Shown: positions 1-6,719 of the stretch, one piece after another
How positions within the stretch are numbered: the first letter of the stretch is position 1
How the letters are laid out: the number at the start of each line of letters is the position of its first letter
Origin: an uncultured Selenomonadaceae bacterium
Lineage (GTDB): Bacteria > Bacillota > Negativicutes > Selenomonadales > Selenomonadaceae
DNA: 13,030 nt
Assembly (NCBI GenBank): GCA_905236255.1
Contig: CAJOPK010000157.1
Coordinates: forward strand, 1-13,030
Reading direction: 5' to 3'
Program-made: the position numbers and the translations under genes
Notes under the pieces: model-generated
Databases searched by the model: none
The model's input: the letters and a program-made list of their open reading frames with translations, nothing else
Told to the model about the DNA's origin: nothing

Positions 1-1325
1 TACCAGGTAAGGAAAATTTCCGGATCGCCGGTATTCGCCGTCGTGATATTTGAAATGAGCAGGTCATATTCGCCCTTTATTCCCATGTTGTCGATTAAAT
101 TATAATCGACCGTGTTGATTTTAATGTCAAAGCCGAGTTTCTTCAAATCGGATTGAACGGCTTCGGCATAAAGCGGAAGTTCCGCACGGGAATTGTAAAC
201 GACAAAATCAAGTTCCAATTTTTTGCCGTCCTTTTCCAAAATTCCGTCACCGTCCGAATCTTTCCAGCCGGCTTCTTCCAAAAGTTTTTTGGCGCGTTCC
301 GGATTGTAAGCGTTGGGGTCTGTCAGTTTGTCAAAACCGTAATCGAGCGAGGGCGGTACCGGAGCTTTACCCGGAATGAAAGTATCTTTCAAAAGAACTT
401 TGTTGTAAGTTTCGCGATCGCAACCGGCAATAAATGCCGCGCGAACTTTCGGATCGCTCAAAATTCTGCCCGGATTTTGATTCATTCGGGCAAGTACGAC
501 GCGCAGGGAAGAAATTTCGTCAATCGTAAATTTATCGTTGCCTTTGAAAAGATCAATGTCGCCGGCGGCAATATTTACCGCAACGTCAACATCGCCGGAC
601 TGAAGAGCCATTGCGCGGGTATTCGGATCGTCGATTGAAGGAATTTCGACGGTCTTGTAAGGTACTTCGCCGTCCCAATAATTTTCGTTTTTCTTCATGA
701 CTGCGCGTTCTTTTACAAAAGATTCAACCATATAAGGACCGGTACAAATCGGGCCTTCTTTTGAAAAGTCGCGTCCGGCATTTTCCGCCGCAACGTCAAC
801 AATTATAAAAAGAGGATCCGCCAAATATCCGGGCATACCGGGCAGAGGCTTTTTCGTTTTTATAATCAAATTTTGACCGTCGGCAGTAATTGATTCATAT
901 TCAAAGAAAGTTGCGGCGCGGGCATTTTTTGCAAATGCGCGCTCAATCGACTGTTTGACGGCATCGGCTGTCAGAGGGTCTCCGTTTGAAAATTTAACGC
1001 CGTCGCGAATTTTAAAAGTCCACGTCAATTTGTCGTCGCTGATTTCCCATTTTTCGGCAAGCCGGGAAGTTATATTCATTTTTTCGTCAAACTTCGTCAG
1101 ACATTCGCCGAGACCGTAACGCATGACAACCCAGCCGAAATAATTTTGAGTGGGTTCGAGGGTATCGGCAAAATTTGTTACGCCGACTTTCAAGACTTCC
1201 GGATTGCCTCCCTTAATTCCGCCGGAACCGCCTTCATCACCGCAACCGGCAATTATGCCTGCCGCAAAAATCGTGCAAAGCCCGACCGTCATGGTTTTTA
1301 AGACTTTTTTCCACTTGAAACTCAT
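1..1325 (-). CDS. Family-5 (NikA/DppA-like) ABC transporter solute-binding lipoprotein, C-terminus cut by window edge
   Basis: This is the extracytoplasmic solute-binding component of a nickel/peptide-type ABC importer. Translating the minus strand from ATG at 1323-1325 gives an open frame of about 441 residues to the window edge; the family is usually 500-540, so the end is missing. The N-terminus has a KWKK positive patch, a hydrophobic stretch and a lipobox IIAGC with the lipidated Cys at residue 28, then a Gly/Ser-rich linker. Family-5 landmarks follow: LEPTQNY, TWTFKIRDGVKFSNGDPLTA, GPICTGPYMVE, an ENYWDG block and NPERAKKLLEEAGW. An AAGGAG ribosome-binding site lies 12 bases before the ATG. 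It follows the two permeases after a 62-base gap. The family covers peptides, nickel and other ligands. The upstream cobalamin riboswitch makes cobalt or nickel the favoured guess, but the ligand cannot be read from the sequence. Confidence 0.93.
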   Translation of the reverse strand, partial: MSFKWKKVLKTMTVGLCTIFAAGIIAGCGDEGGSGGIKGGNPEVLKVGVTNFADTLEPTQNYFGWVVMRYGLGECLTKFDEKMNITSRLAEKWEISDDKLTWTFKIRDGVKFSNGDPLTADAVKQSIERAFAKNARAATFFEYESITADGQNLIIKTKKPLPGMPGYLADPLFIIVDVAAENAGRDFSKEGPICTGPYMVESFVKERAVMKKNENYWDGEVPYKTVEIPSIDDPNTRAMALQSGDVDVAVNIAAGDIDLFKGNDKFTIDEISSLRVVLARMNQNPGRILSDPKVRAAFIAGCDRETYNKVLLKDTFIPGKAPVPPSLDYGFDKLTDPNAYNPERAKKLLEEAGWKDSDGDGILEKDGKKLELDFVVYNSRAELPLYAEAVQSDLKKLGFDIKINTVDYNLIDNMGIKGEYDLLISNITTANTGDPEIFLTW

Positions 1326-1358
1326 TTTTTACAACAACTCCTTTTTTAGATTGACCGG

Positions 1359-1374
1359 TGGAAAGTAATTTCCA
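1359..1374 (-). other. Small inverted repeat between permease and binding-protein genes
   Basis: The 62-base gap between the permease stop and the binding-protein start contains TGGAAA, a 4-base loop and TTTCCA. In the minus-strand transcript this is a 6-bp hairpin about 35 bases before the ATG. It could adjust mRNA stability so that the binding protein is made in excess of the permeases, as is common in ABC operons. There is no T tract, so it is not an intrinsic terminator. The element is short and could be chance. Confidence 0.3.
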
Positions 1375-1387
1375 AAATCACCAATCG

Positions 1388-2206
1388 CTACTCCTGACGG
1401 GGATCCAGCAGATCGCGCAAGCTGTCGCCCCATAAATTAAAAATCGCAACCACAATAAAAATTGCAAGACCCGGAAAAATCATCAAATGCGGCGCGGTCT
1501 GAATATATTGCCGTCCTTCATTCAACATAAGTCCCCATTCCGGAGTCGGAGGTTGAGCACCGAATCCCAAAAATGAAAGTCCCGCAATTTCCATCATCAT
1601 TGTTCCTATATCCATCGCGCCGGTAATTACAATCATCGGCAAAACATTCGGCAGAATATGCCGGAGCAAAATATTTATCGTCTTTGTTCCGTTTACCCGT
1701 GCCGCAACGACAAAATCTTCGTTGCGCAATTTTATAACCAAACTTCTGACAAGCCGGGCATACTTCGCCCAACCGACAATCAAAAGTGCCAAAATCGTAT
1801 TGACTGTCGAGCCGCCCAAAATTCCGGCTATCGCTATCGCCAAAACAACGCCCGGAAATGAAAGCATCATATCGGCAAGGCGCATTAAAATCATTTCAAT
1901 TTTGCCGCCGAAATATCCGGAAGTTATCCCCACAACCAAGCCGACTATCGAAAGCAAAATTACAAGGCAGATTGTCATAAACAGCGAAACTTGAGTTCCG
2001 GCAATAATTCTTGAAAACGTGTCACGCCCGAGTTTGTCCGTTCCGAGAAAATGTTCGGCGGAAGGTGTCTGCAAAACATTTTTCATATCGCCGTCGTAAG
2101 GGTCTTGAGGAGTGAGATACGGCGCGAAAATTGCAACGAGTACAATCAAAATCACAAGCGCGGTATAAATCGAAAAGAGCTTGTTGCGCTTTATAAAATC
2201 CGTCAA
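1388..2206 (-). CDS. ABC transporter permease, NikC/DppC-like
   Basis: Inner-membrane permease, second of a heterodimeric pair, in the nickel/peptide ABC importer family. The 272 residues fit family length. Visible landmarks are an N-terminal membrane segment (about 11-30), the conserved FLGTDKLGRD at 53-62, further membrane segments around 73-97, 115-130, 136-150, 190-215 and 243-260, and the cytoplasmic EAA-type ATPase-contact loop at about 168-188 (VNGTKTINILLRHILPN). PEWGLMLNEGR at 222-232 is typical of NikC/DppC proteins. The start is a TTG at 2206 whose last bases overlap the TGA stop of the preceding permease by four bases, with a GGGGG-rich ribosome-binding site just upstream, so the two are probably translationally coupled. 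Substrate is inferred from operon context only. Confidence 0.93.
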   Translation of the reverse strand: MTDFIKRNKLFSIYTALVILIVLVAIFAPYLTPQDPYDGDMKNVLQTPSAEHFLGTDKLGRDTFSRIIAGTQVSLFMTICLVILLSIVGLVVGITSGYFGGKIEMILMRLADMMLSFPGVVLAIAIAGILGGSTVNTILALLIVGWAKYARLVRSLVIKLRNEDFVVAARVNGTKTINILLRHILPNVLPMIVITGAMDIGTMMMEIAGLSFLGFGAQPPTPEWGLMLNEGRQYIQTAPHLMIFPGLAIFIVVAIFNLWGDSLRDLLDPRQE

Positions 2207-3141
2207 GCCGCTTCCCCCTTTCGGAGTTTCGGATCAAGGTACGAATAGGACAGATCGACCAAAAAATTTATCAACATATATGCAACCGCTATCCACAGGA
2301 CAAATCCTTCAATCAACGGATAATCGCGCATCATTATTGCCCGAACTGCCATATTCCCCATTCCCGGCCATGCAAAAACTATTTCGATAACCGCAACGCC
2401 GCCGAGTAACCAACCGATTGACATTCCCAACAAAGTTATCAAAGGCAAAACCGCATTCGGTAAAATGTGCCGGAATAAAATTGTCGTTTCGGAAAGTCCC
2501 CGCGCCCTTGCTCCGATAACATAATCTTTGTGTAATTCGTCCAAAATTACCGTGCGAACCTGCCGAACATATTTTGCGGATTGATAAATTGCGAGAGTCA
2601 ATGCCGGCAATACCAAGCCCTTCAAAGTTATCGAAGAACTGACTATAGGGAAAAGTCCCAGCTTTAAACCGAAAACATACAACAGCATCAATCCCAGCCA
2701 GAAATTCGGCATCGAAACTCCCACAAACGAAAAGAATCTTACAATATAATCCGGTAATTTATTCTGCCGGACTGCCGACCAAATTCCGAGCGGAATCGAG
2801 ATAAGCAACACAAATATTACCGTGACGACGGCAAGCAATAAAGTTCCGACAAAACCTTCCGACAATTTTTCAATGACCGGTTTTTTTGCCGAATAACTCA
2901 TTCCCATGTCACCGTGCAAAACTCCCGCCGCCCAATTCCCGTACTGAACGAGGAAAGGCTTGTCAAGTCCGAGTTCTTCCCGAGTTTTTTGCAAAATTTC
3001 TTCGGAAACGATTGTATCCGCCGATTCCAAAAGCATTGCCGCCGGATCTCCCGGTGCAATATATGCAAGGCAGAAAGTCATAAAACTTACTCCGATTAAA
3101 GTCACAAGCATCTGCAACAATCGGTTTCCCAAGCGTTTCAA
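2203..3141 (-). CDS. ABC transporter permease, NikB/DppB-like
   Basis: Inner-membrane permease, first of the pair in a nickel/peptide-type importer; 312 residues, normal for NikB/DppB. It shows an N-terminal membrane segment (9-27), the APGDPAAMLL motif (29-38), LHGDMGMSYSAKKPV (75-89), membrane segments at about 98-120, 135-158, 176-190, 230-255 and 278-298, the EAA loop GARARGLSETTILFRHILPN (210-229), and a final YLDPKLRKG. The start is TTG at 3141 with GGGAG nine bases upstream. No ATG in this frame fits the family alignment better. It lies 19 bases after the porin stop and overlaps the next permease by four bases, so the three genes form a tight operon. The matching ATPase genes are not in the window. 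Confidence 0.93.
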   Translation of the reverse strand: MKRLGNRLLQMLVTLIGVSFMTFCLAYIAPGDPAAMLLESADTIVSEEILQKTREELGLDKPFLVQYGNWAAGVLHGDMGMSYSAKKPVIEKLSEGFVGTLLLAVVTVIFVLLISIPLGIWSAVRQNKLPDYIVRFFSFVGVSMPNFWLGLMLLYVFGLKLGLFPIVSSSITLKGLVLPALTLAIYQSAKYVRQVRTVILDELHKDYVIGARARGLSETTILFRHILPNAVLPLITLLGMSIGWLLGGVAVIEIVFAWPGMGNMAVRAIMMRDYPLIEGFVLWIAVAYMLINFLVDLSYSYLDPKLRKGEAA

Positions 3142-3160
3142 AAAATGTCACTCCCAAAAA

Positions 3161-4432
3161 TCAGAACCAAATTCTTGCACGCGCCCAAAGAGTATTTGAG
3201 TCGCGGTCGGTGTCAAGCTGTTTGCCGGCGAAATACGAAATATTTGCAACCACATTTTTCAGCGGCGCATAACTCAAGCCGGCTTCCCAACCTTTGCGAT
3301 TGACGGCAAATCCCATCGTGTCATAAGTCGGGGCAACGGTGACAAACGGACTTATATAACGATACGCCGCGTAAATTCCCCAACTTCCCGGACTTTTGCG
3401 ATTCGCGCCTTTGTAGGAAAGTTGAATGTTGTGGGAGGTGTCGTAATTGTCGGCATCGGTATTTTTCGCGAAAGCTCCGAAAAGCCTGAAACTGCCGAAA
3501 TTGTATCCGGCACCGAACGAAACCAAACTTGCACCGTCTTCGTTGTTGTTTTTGGAATAACCGGCAAGATTTTTGAAACCGTCGCTTTTAAATCTGCGAT
3601 AACCGGCACCGAGAAAAAGTTTGTCGCCGTTGTAATTTACCTGAATACCTTGATAATTTGCGACTTCATCGTTTGCAAAAGATCCGGCAATCGAGGCATT
3701 TCCGAAATTGTTGATATTCCAACGACCGGCTTCCAAAATTGCCTTCAATTTGTTGCCGAACTCAATGCGACCGCCGGAAAAATATTCATCGGTTGTCAAG
3801 CCTTCGTCGTTGTAACTGTAAAACGGCATTTTCCCGCCGGCAACAATGAAATGATTATATTTTCCTTCCGCATAAGTATAAGTAACTTTTACGTCATTGG
3901 TCGTATCTTTTTTCATATCGACGCGGGTTGTAAAACGCGTATAAATTTTCCAGTGATCGTTGACGGTCGCCGTCGGGAAAAGTCGAAGTTCCGCACGATT
4001 TGTATTTTTTTTGGGTTTTTGACCGGCGGCATTTTCAATTTTGTTGTTCCAGTAAAGTTGCCGATATTCGCCCGTCCACTTCACAAAATCGGCGTGTTTT
4101 TCAAGTTCCGCAACTCTTACGCCGAGATTGTCGAGTTCATCGCGAAATTCTGCGGCGAGTTTTTCAAGTTCGGCGTTATTCGTGCCGGCAGGTTGTTTTG
4201 CCAAAGCCTTTGCAACCATTTGAGCCATTTCGTAGCGTGTAATGTTGCGGTTGCCCATGTAAGTTCCGTCGCCGTACCCTTCGATAATTCCTTCCGCCGC
4301 AAGTTTTGTAACGGAAGAATAAGCCCAATGACCTTGCGGAACATCACTGAAAGGATTTGCCGCCGCAAAAGTTGTTGCCGCAGATCCGATAATCGACGCA
4401 CCGATTATTGCGGGAAAAATTTTGTTGTTCAT
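3161..4432 (-). CDS. SLH-domain outer-membrane porin (Mep45/OprB-like)
   Basis: A 423-residue outer-membrane channel typical of Negativicutes. It begins with a signal peptide (1 to about 24, cleavage near FAA). One SLH domain follows (about 27-78) with FSDVPQGHWAY, EGYGDGTYMG and TRYEMAQMV, which tethers the protein to peptidoglycan. Next come a short Gln/Glu/Leu-rich coiled coil (87-113) and an aromatic, alternating beta-barrel segment (117-423) ending in ARARIWF. The terminal Phe is the usual outer-membrane assembly signal. The ATG at 4432 has GGGAGG 12 bases upstream. The gene is first in the operon, behind a cobalamin riboswitch and 19 bases before a NikB-like permease, so it probably supplies outer-membrane passage for the same solute. 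The fold and location are well supported; selectivity for cobalt, nickel or another ligand is inference. Confidence 0.92.
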   Translation of the reverse strand: MNNKIFPAIIGASIIGSAATTFAAANPFSDVPQGHWAYSSVTKLAAEGIIEGYGDGTYMGNRNITRYEMAQMVAKALAKQPAGTNNAELEKLAAEFRDELDNLGVRVAELEKHADFVKWTGEYRQLYWNNKIENAAGQKPKKNTNRAELRLFPTATVNDHWKIYTRFTTRVDMKKDTTNDVKVTYTYAEGKYNHFIVAGGKMPFYSYNDEGLTTDEYFSGGRIEFGNKLKAILEAGRWNINNFGNASIAGSFANDEVANYQGIQVNYNGDKLFLGAGYRRFKSDGFKNLAGYSKNNNEDGASLVSFGAGYNFGSFRLFGAFAKNTDADNYDTSHNIQLSYKGANRKSPGSWGIYAAYRYISPFVTVAPTYDTMGFAVNRKGWEAGLSYAPLKNVVANISYFAGKQLDTDRDSNTLWARARIWF

Positions 4433-4560
4433 TAAAAAATTCTGCCTCCCAAAATTTTTATTTGAAACCGGAAAGTTGCCGGCGTTGTTTTAAAATTGAA
4501 CTCCGGTTTTTGCGCCGAAGTAAAGAACTGTATGAGCAATGTTTTGGTAATTTTCAAATT

Positions 4561-4592
4561 AAAAAAGTTTCCCGCCGCAAGCCTGAGGAAAC
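4561..4592 (-). terminator. Possible second, tandem terminator hairpin
   Basis: GTTTCC (4587-4592) and GGAAAC (4567-4572) can pair across a 14-base loop, followed directly by TTTTTT (4561-4566). It lies just downstream of the first terminator in the same leader. The stem is short and the loop large, so it would be weaker. It may back up the riboswitch terminator. Confidence 0.4.
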
Positions 4593-4597
4593 AATAC

Positions 4598-4621
4598 AAA
4601 AAATCCGGCACACTTCGCCGG
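4598..4621 (-). terminator. Intrinsic terminator in the riboswitch expression platform
   Basis: In the minus-strand transcript CCGGC, a seven-base loop (GAAGTGT) and GCCGG form a 5-bp GC hairpin followed by ATTTTTT. It lies about 60 bases after the cobalamin aptamer and about 165 bases before the porin ATG, where a transcriptional OFF switch would sit. A competing upstream pairing is visible: CGGAC (4646-4650) with GTCCG (4628-4632). Confidence 0.75.
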
Positions 4622-4680
4622 AAATTTCGGACTTGAAAAACTATTGTCCGTAAATCTCCTCCCCGTCACTCGCAGGTCAA

Positions 4681-4860
4681 GCGGTGATTGTCAATCGGGC
4701 AATTCTCCCGGCTCCGGGTCAATGCTCCTCCGCGCCTTCCCAAAACTTTCGTTTCAGTGACATAACTTTGCGGATTTGCTCTCCGTTACGGTGGCGTGAC
4801 CGCTCCGACTTTCCATCGGATTCCTTATCAAGTCTTTCGACACCCGATCCAACCGATATT
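4681..4860 (-). ncRNA. Cobalamin (B12) riboswitch aptamer
   Basis: Read on the minus strand, this 180-base stretch carries the conserved elements of cobalamin riboswitches in order. They are GGGTGTCGAAAGACTTGATA, AAGGAATCCGATGGAA with a P-stem (TCCGA/TCGGA), GAGCGGTCACGCCACCGTAA, a TCACTG block, GGGAAGGCGCGG, and a B12-box-like AGCCGGGAGAATTGCC at 4698-4713, then CAATCACC. It begins within a few bases of the predicted transcription start and is followed by an intrinsic terminator. It should therefore shut the porin and ABC operon off when adenosyl- or other cobalamin is abundant. Exact helix boundaries were judged by eye, without a covariance model. Confidence 0.9.
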
Positions 4861-4871
4861 AAATTTTGTTT

Positions 4872-4900
4872 ATGATAGGATAATTTCAAATGACTGTCAA
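4872..4900 (-). promoter_or_regulatory. Sigma-70-type promoter of the riboswitch-porin-ABC operon
   Basis: On the minus strand a perfect -35 box TTGACA (4895-4900) is followed by a 17-base spacer and a -10 box TATCAT (4872-4877). The predicted start near 4865 is only a few bases before the riboswitch aptamer. The leader to the porin ATG would be about 430 bases. Confidence 0.85.
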
Positions 4901-4986
4901 GAAAAAAATTATCCTCAAACACGGGCGTTTCATAAAGCGGGAGATTTGGTAACCGGCACAGCCCGTTTCTATGTTAAACTCCGCTT

Positions 4987-5895
4987 TCAATCGTCGCGGG
5001 TATCCGTTCCCCAAAGTTTAGACTTCAAAACTTTGTAATAATTTTTGTCGTCAAATTTTACGATCTGCGCGGTCGTGTGCGCCTTGCGAATTATGAGATC
5101 GTCGCCGGGCTGAAGTTTGTGACTTACCTGACCGTCAAGCGTCAACAAGATATTATTGCCGGGTTCAATCCTTACAAAAACTTCATCGTCTTCATTCACG
5201 ACAAGCGGACGCATTTGAAAAGTATGTGCGCAAATCGGAGTAACCACAAGTGCGCGAATGTTCGGATTTAAAATCGGGCCGCCGGCACTTAAAGAATAGG
5301 CGGTCGATCCGGTAGGACTGGAAACAATCAACCCGTCCGCCTTAAAATCCATCAAATGCGTTTGATTTATGTAAAGACCCATTCGGAGCATTCGGGCAAC
5401 GCCGCCCTTTGAAAGAACCACGTCGTTAATCGCGTTGCCGACAAATTTTTCGCCGAGTTCGTTGCGAACATAACAATTTAACAAAAGCCTTTGCTCAACG
5501 CGATATTGACCGATCAAAATTTTTGCAAGCCGGCTTTCCAATTCCGTCGGCTCAATATCAGCCAAAAATCCCAAGTGACCGAGATTTATTCCGCAGACCG
5601 GCACACTTTGCCCGGCAAATCTTCTGCAAACTCCCAGCAAAGTCCCGTCGCCGCCTATCGAAAGTGCCATATCAATATGAACGCGTTCGACACAGGGCAG
5701 CCCGAATTCTTCCTTGCGAAATTGACGCGCCTCCGTCGCCGGCATTACAAGCCGGACATCTTTATTTTTGTAAAAACTGAAAATGCGATCGACAATTTCG
5801 CCCGCCCGCCTTTTGCTCATGTTCGGAAAAACGGCAAGTTGTAACATACCCGCTTCAATTCCGAAAACCGTTCCGAAAATATTTTGCTTTGCCAT
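4987..5895 (-). CDS. nadK: NAD kinase
   Basis: Cytosolic enzyme that phosphorylates NAD to NADP using ATP or polyphosphate. The diagnostic motifs are present: GGDGT at 81-85 with catalytic Asp 83, the NAD-binding NAINDV at 154-159, and GLIVSSPTGSTAYSLSAGGP at 188-207. The protein is 302 residues from ATG 5895, which directly follows the tlyA TGA with GAGGAG 12 bases upstream. Family members usually begin close to the segment MLQLAVFPNMSKRRA, so the Met at residue 17 (5847) is a possible alternative start and the first 16 residues are an uncertain extension. It is the last gene of the kinase-fusion/tlyA/nadK unit. No convincing terminator was found before the next promoter at 4900. Confidence 0.95.
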   Translation of the reverse strand: MAKQNIFGTVFGIEAGMLQLAVFPNMSKRRAGEIVDRIFSFYKNKDVRLVMPATEARQFRKEEFGLPCVERVHIDMALSIGGDGTLLGVCRRFAGQSVPVCGINLGHLGFLADIEPTELESRLAKILIGQYRVEQRLLLNCYVRNELGEKFVGNAINDVVLSKGGVARMLRMGLYINQTHLMDFKADGLIVSSPTGSTAYSLSAGGPILNPNIRALVVTPICAHTFQMRPLVVNEDDEVFVRIEPGNNILLTLDGQVSHKLQPGDDLIIRKAHTTAQIVKFDDKNYYKVLKSKLWGTDTRDD

Positions 5896-6705
5896 TCAGT
5901 CGTTCAGCTCCTCATGCGCCTTTTCCACAACCGAATTTATATCCGGCTCAAAATTTTCATCAAAATTATTTTTTGAAAGATACGCAAGATATTCGATATT
6001 TCCTTCCGGGCCTTTAATCGGCGAAAAAGTCAATCCGCAAATTTTAAATCCGATCTCTCCGGCAAAATTCAAAATTTTTTCGATTACTTCCCGGTGAATT
6101 TTTTTGTCTTTGACAACGCCTTTTTTCCCTACGTTTTCGCGCCCGGCTTCAAATTGGGGTTTAATCAGGGCAACAACTTCCCCCTCCGGTTTTAAAAGAT
6201 TGAAGGCAACCGGCAAAACTTTATCCAGCGAAATAAAAGCAACGTCGATTGACGCAAAATCAAGTTTTTCCGGAATTTCTTTTTCGGTCACGTTGCGAAT
6301 ATTCGTCCGCTCCAAATTTATAACTCTTTCATCTTGTCGAAGTTTCCAGGCAAGTTGCCCGTAACCGACATCAATCGCGTAAATTTTCGTTGCGCCGTTT
6401 TGCAACATACAATCGGTAAATCCGCCGGTTGATGCGCCTATATCCGCCGCAATTTTCCCGGAAAGATTCAAATTGAAACTTTCGACCGCCTTTTTGAGTT
6501 TAAAACCGCCCCGACTTACAAAGGGCATTTCTTCACCGAGTACGCGAATTTCCGAATCAATTTTTACAAGCGTCCCGGCTTTGTCAATTTTTTGCCCGTC
6601 AACCAAAACCTTGCCCATCATAATCATTGTTTTTGCACGGGCGCGACTTTCAAAAATATTTCTTTCCGTCAGCAATATATCCAATCTTTCCTTTGCAGAC
6701 ATCAT
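5896..6705 (-). CDS. tlyA: TlyA-family rRNA (cytidine-2'-O)-methyltransferase / hemolysin-like protein
   Basis: TlyA proteins methylate ribose 2'-O positions of rRNA cytidines (known for 16S/23S in other bacteria). The 'hemolysin' name is historical. The 269 residues show an S4 RNA-binding domain (about 7-65: RLDILLTERNIFESRARAKT and MGKVLVDG), the linker VSRGGFKLKKA (63-73), and an FtsJ/RrmJ-like Rossmann domain. Its SAM motif is ADIGASTGGFTD (87-98), followed by IDVGYGQLAW (111-120) and LIKPQFEAGRENVGKKGVV (180-198), containing the Lys and Glu expected of the FtsJ catalytic set. Two adjacent ATGs are possible starts (6705 and 6702); AAGGTG favours the second slightly. It lies 14 bases after the permease-kinase gene and directly abuts nadK, a pairing common in Firmicutes. 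Confidence 0.94.
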   Translation of the reverse strand: MMSAKERLDILLTERNIFESRARAKTMIMMGKVLVDGQKIDKAGTLVKIDSEIRVLGEEMPFVSRGGFKLKKAVESFNLNLSGKIAADIGASTGGFTDCMLQNGATKIYAIDVGYGQLAWKLRQDERVINLERTNIRNVTEKEIPEKLDFASIDVAFISLDKVLPVAFNLLKPEGEVVALIKPQFEAGRENVGKKGVVKDKKIHREVIEKILNFAGEIGFKICGLTFSPIKGPEGNIEYLAYLSKNNFDENFEPDINSVVEKAHEELND

Positions 6706-6719
6706 TTTACACCTTAACC

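Noticed and set aside
153..638. Plus-strand open frame of 161 codons
   Set aside because: It lies opposite the solute-binding lipoprotein gene, which has clear family motifs; no ribosome-binding site was seen.
3422..4435. Long plus-strand open frame (337 codons) opposite the porin
   Set aside because: It is the exact antisense of the porin gene, lacks a ribosome-binding site and recognisable motifs, and the minus-strand frame has a signal peptide, SLH domain and terminal Phe.
4520..4560. Second promoter (TTGAAA-17-CATACA) between the riboswitch terminator and the porin
   Set aside because: The -10 matches only three of six consensus positions, so it is not separable from chance; it would matter because it would bypass the riboswitch.
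4681..4860. NiCo (czcD-type) riboswitch as an alternative to the cobalamin class
   Set aside because: The ordered GGTGTC, AAGGAA, GCCAC, GGGAAGG and B12-box-like blocks fit the cobalamin class and the length of about 180 bases is too long for NiCo.
4901..4986. Possible terminator after nadK
   Set aside because: Inverted repeats such as ACGGGC/GCCCGT exist but have long loops, and none is followed directly by a T run; the T-rich stretch belongs to the next promoter region.
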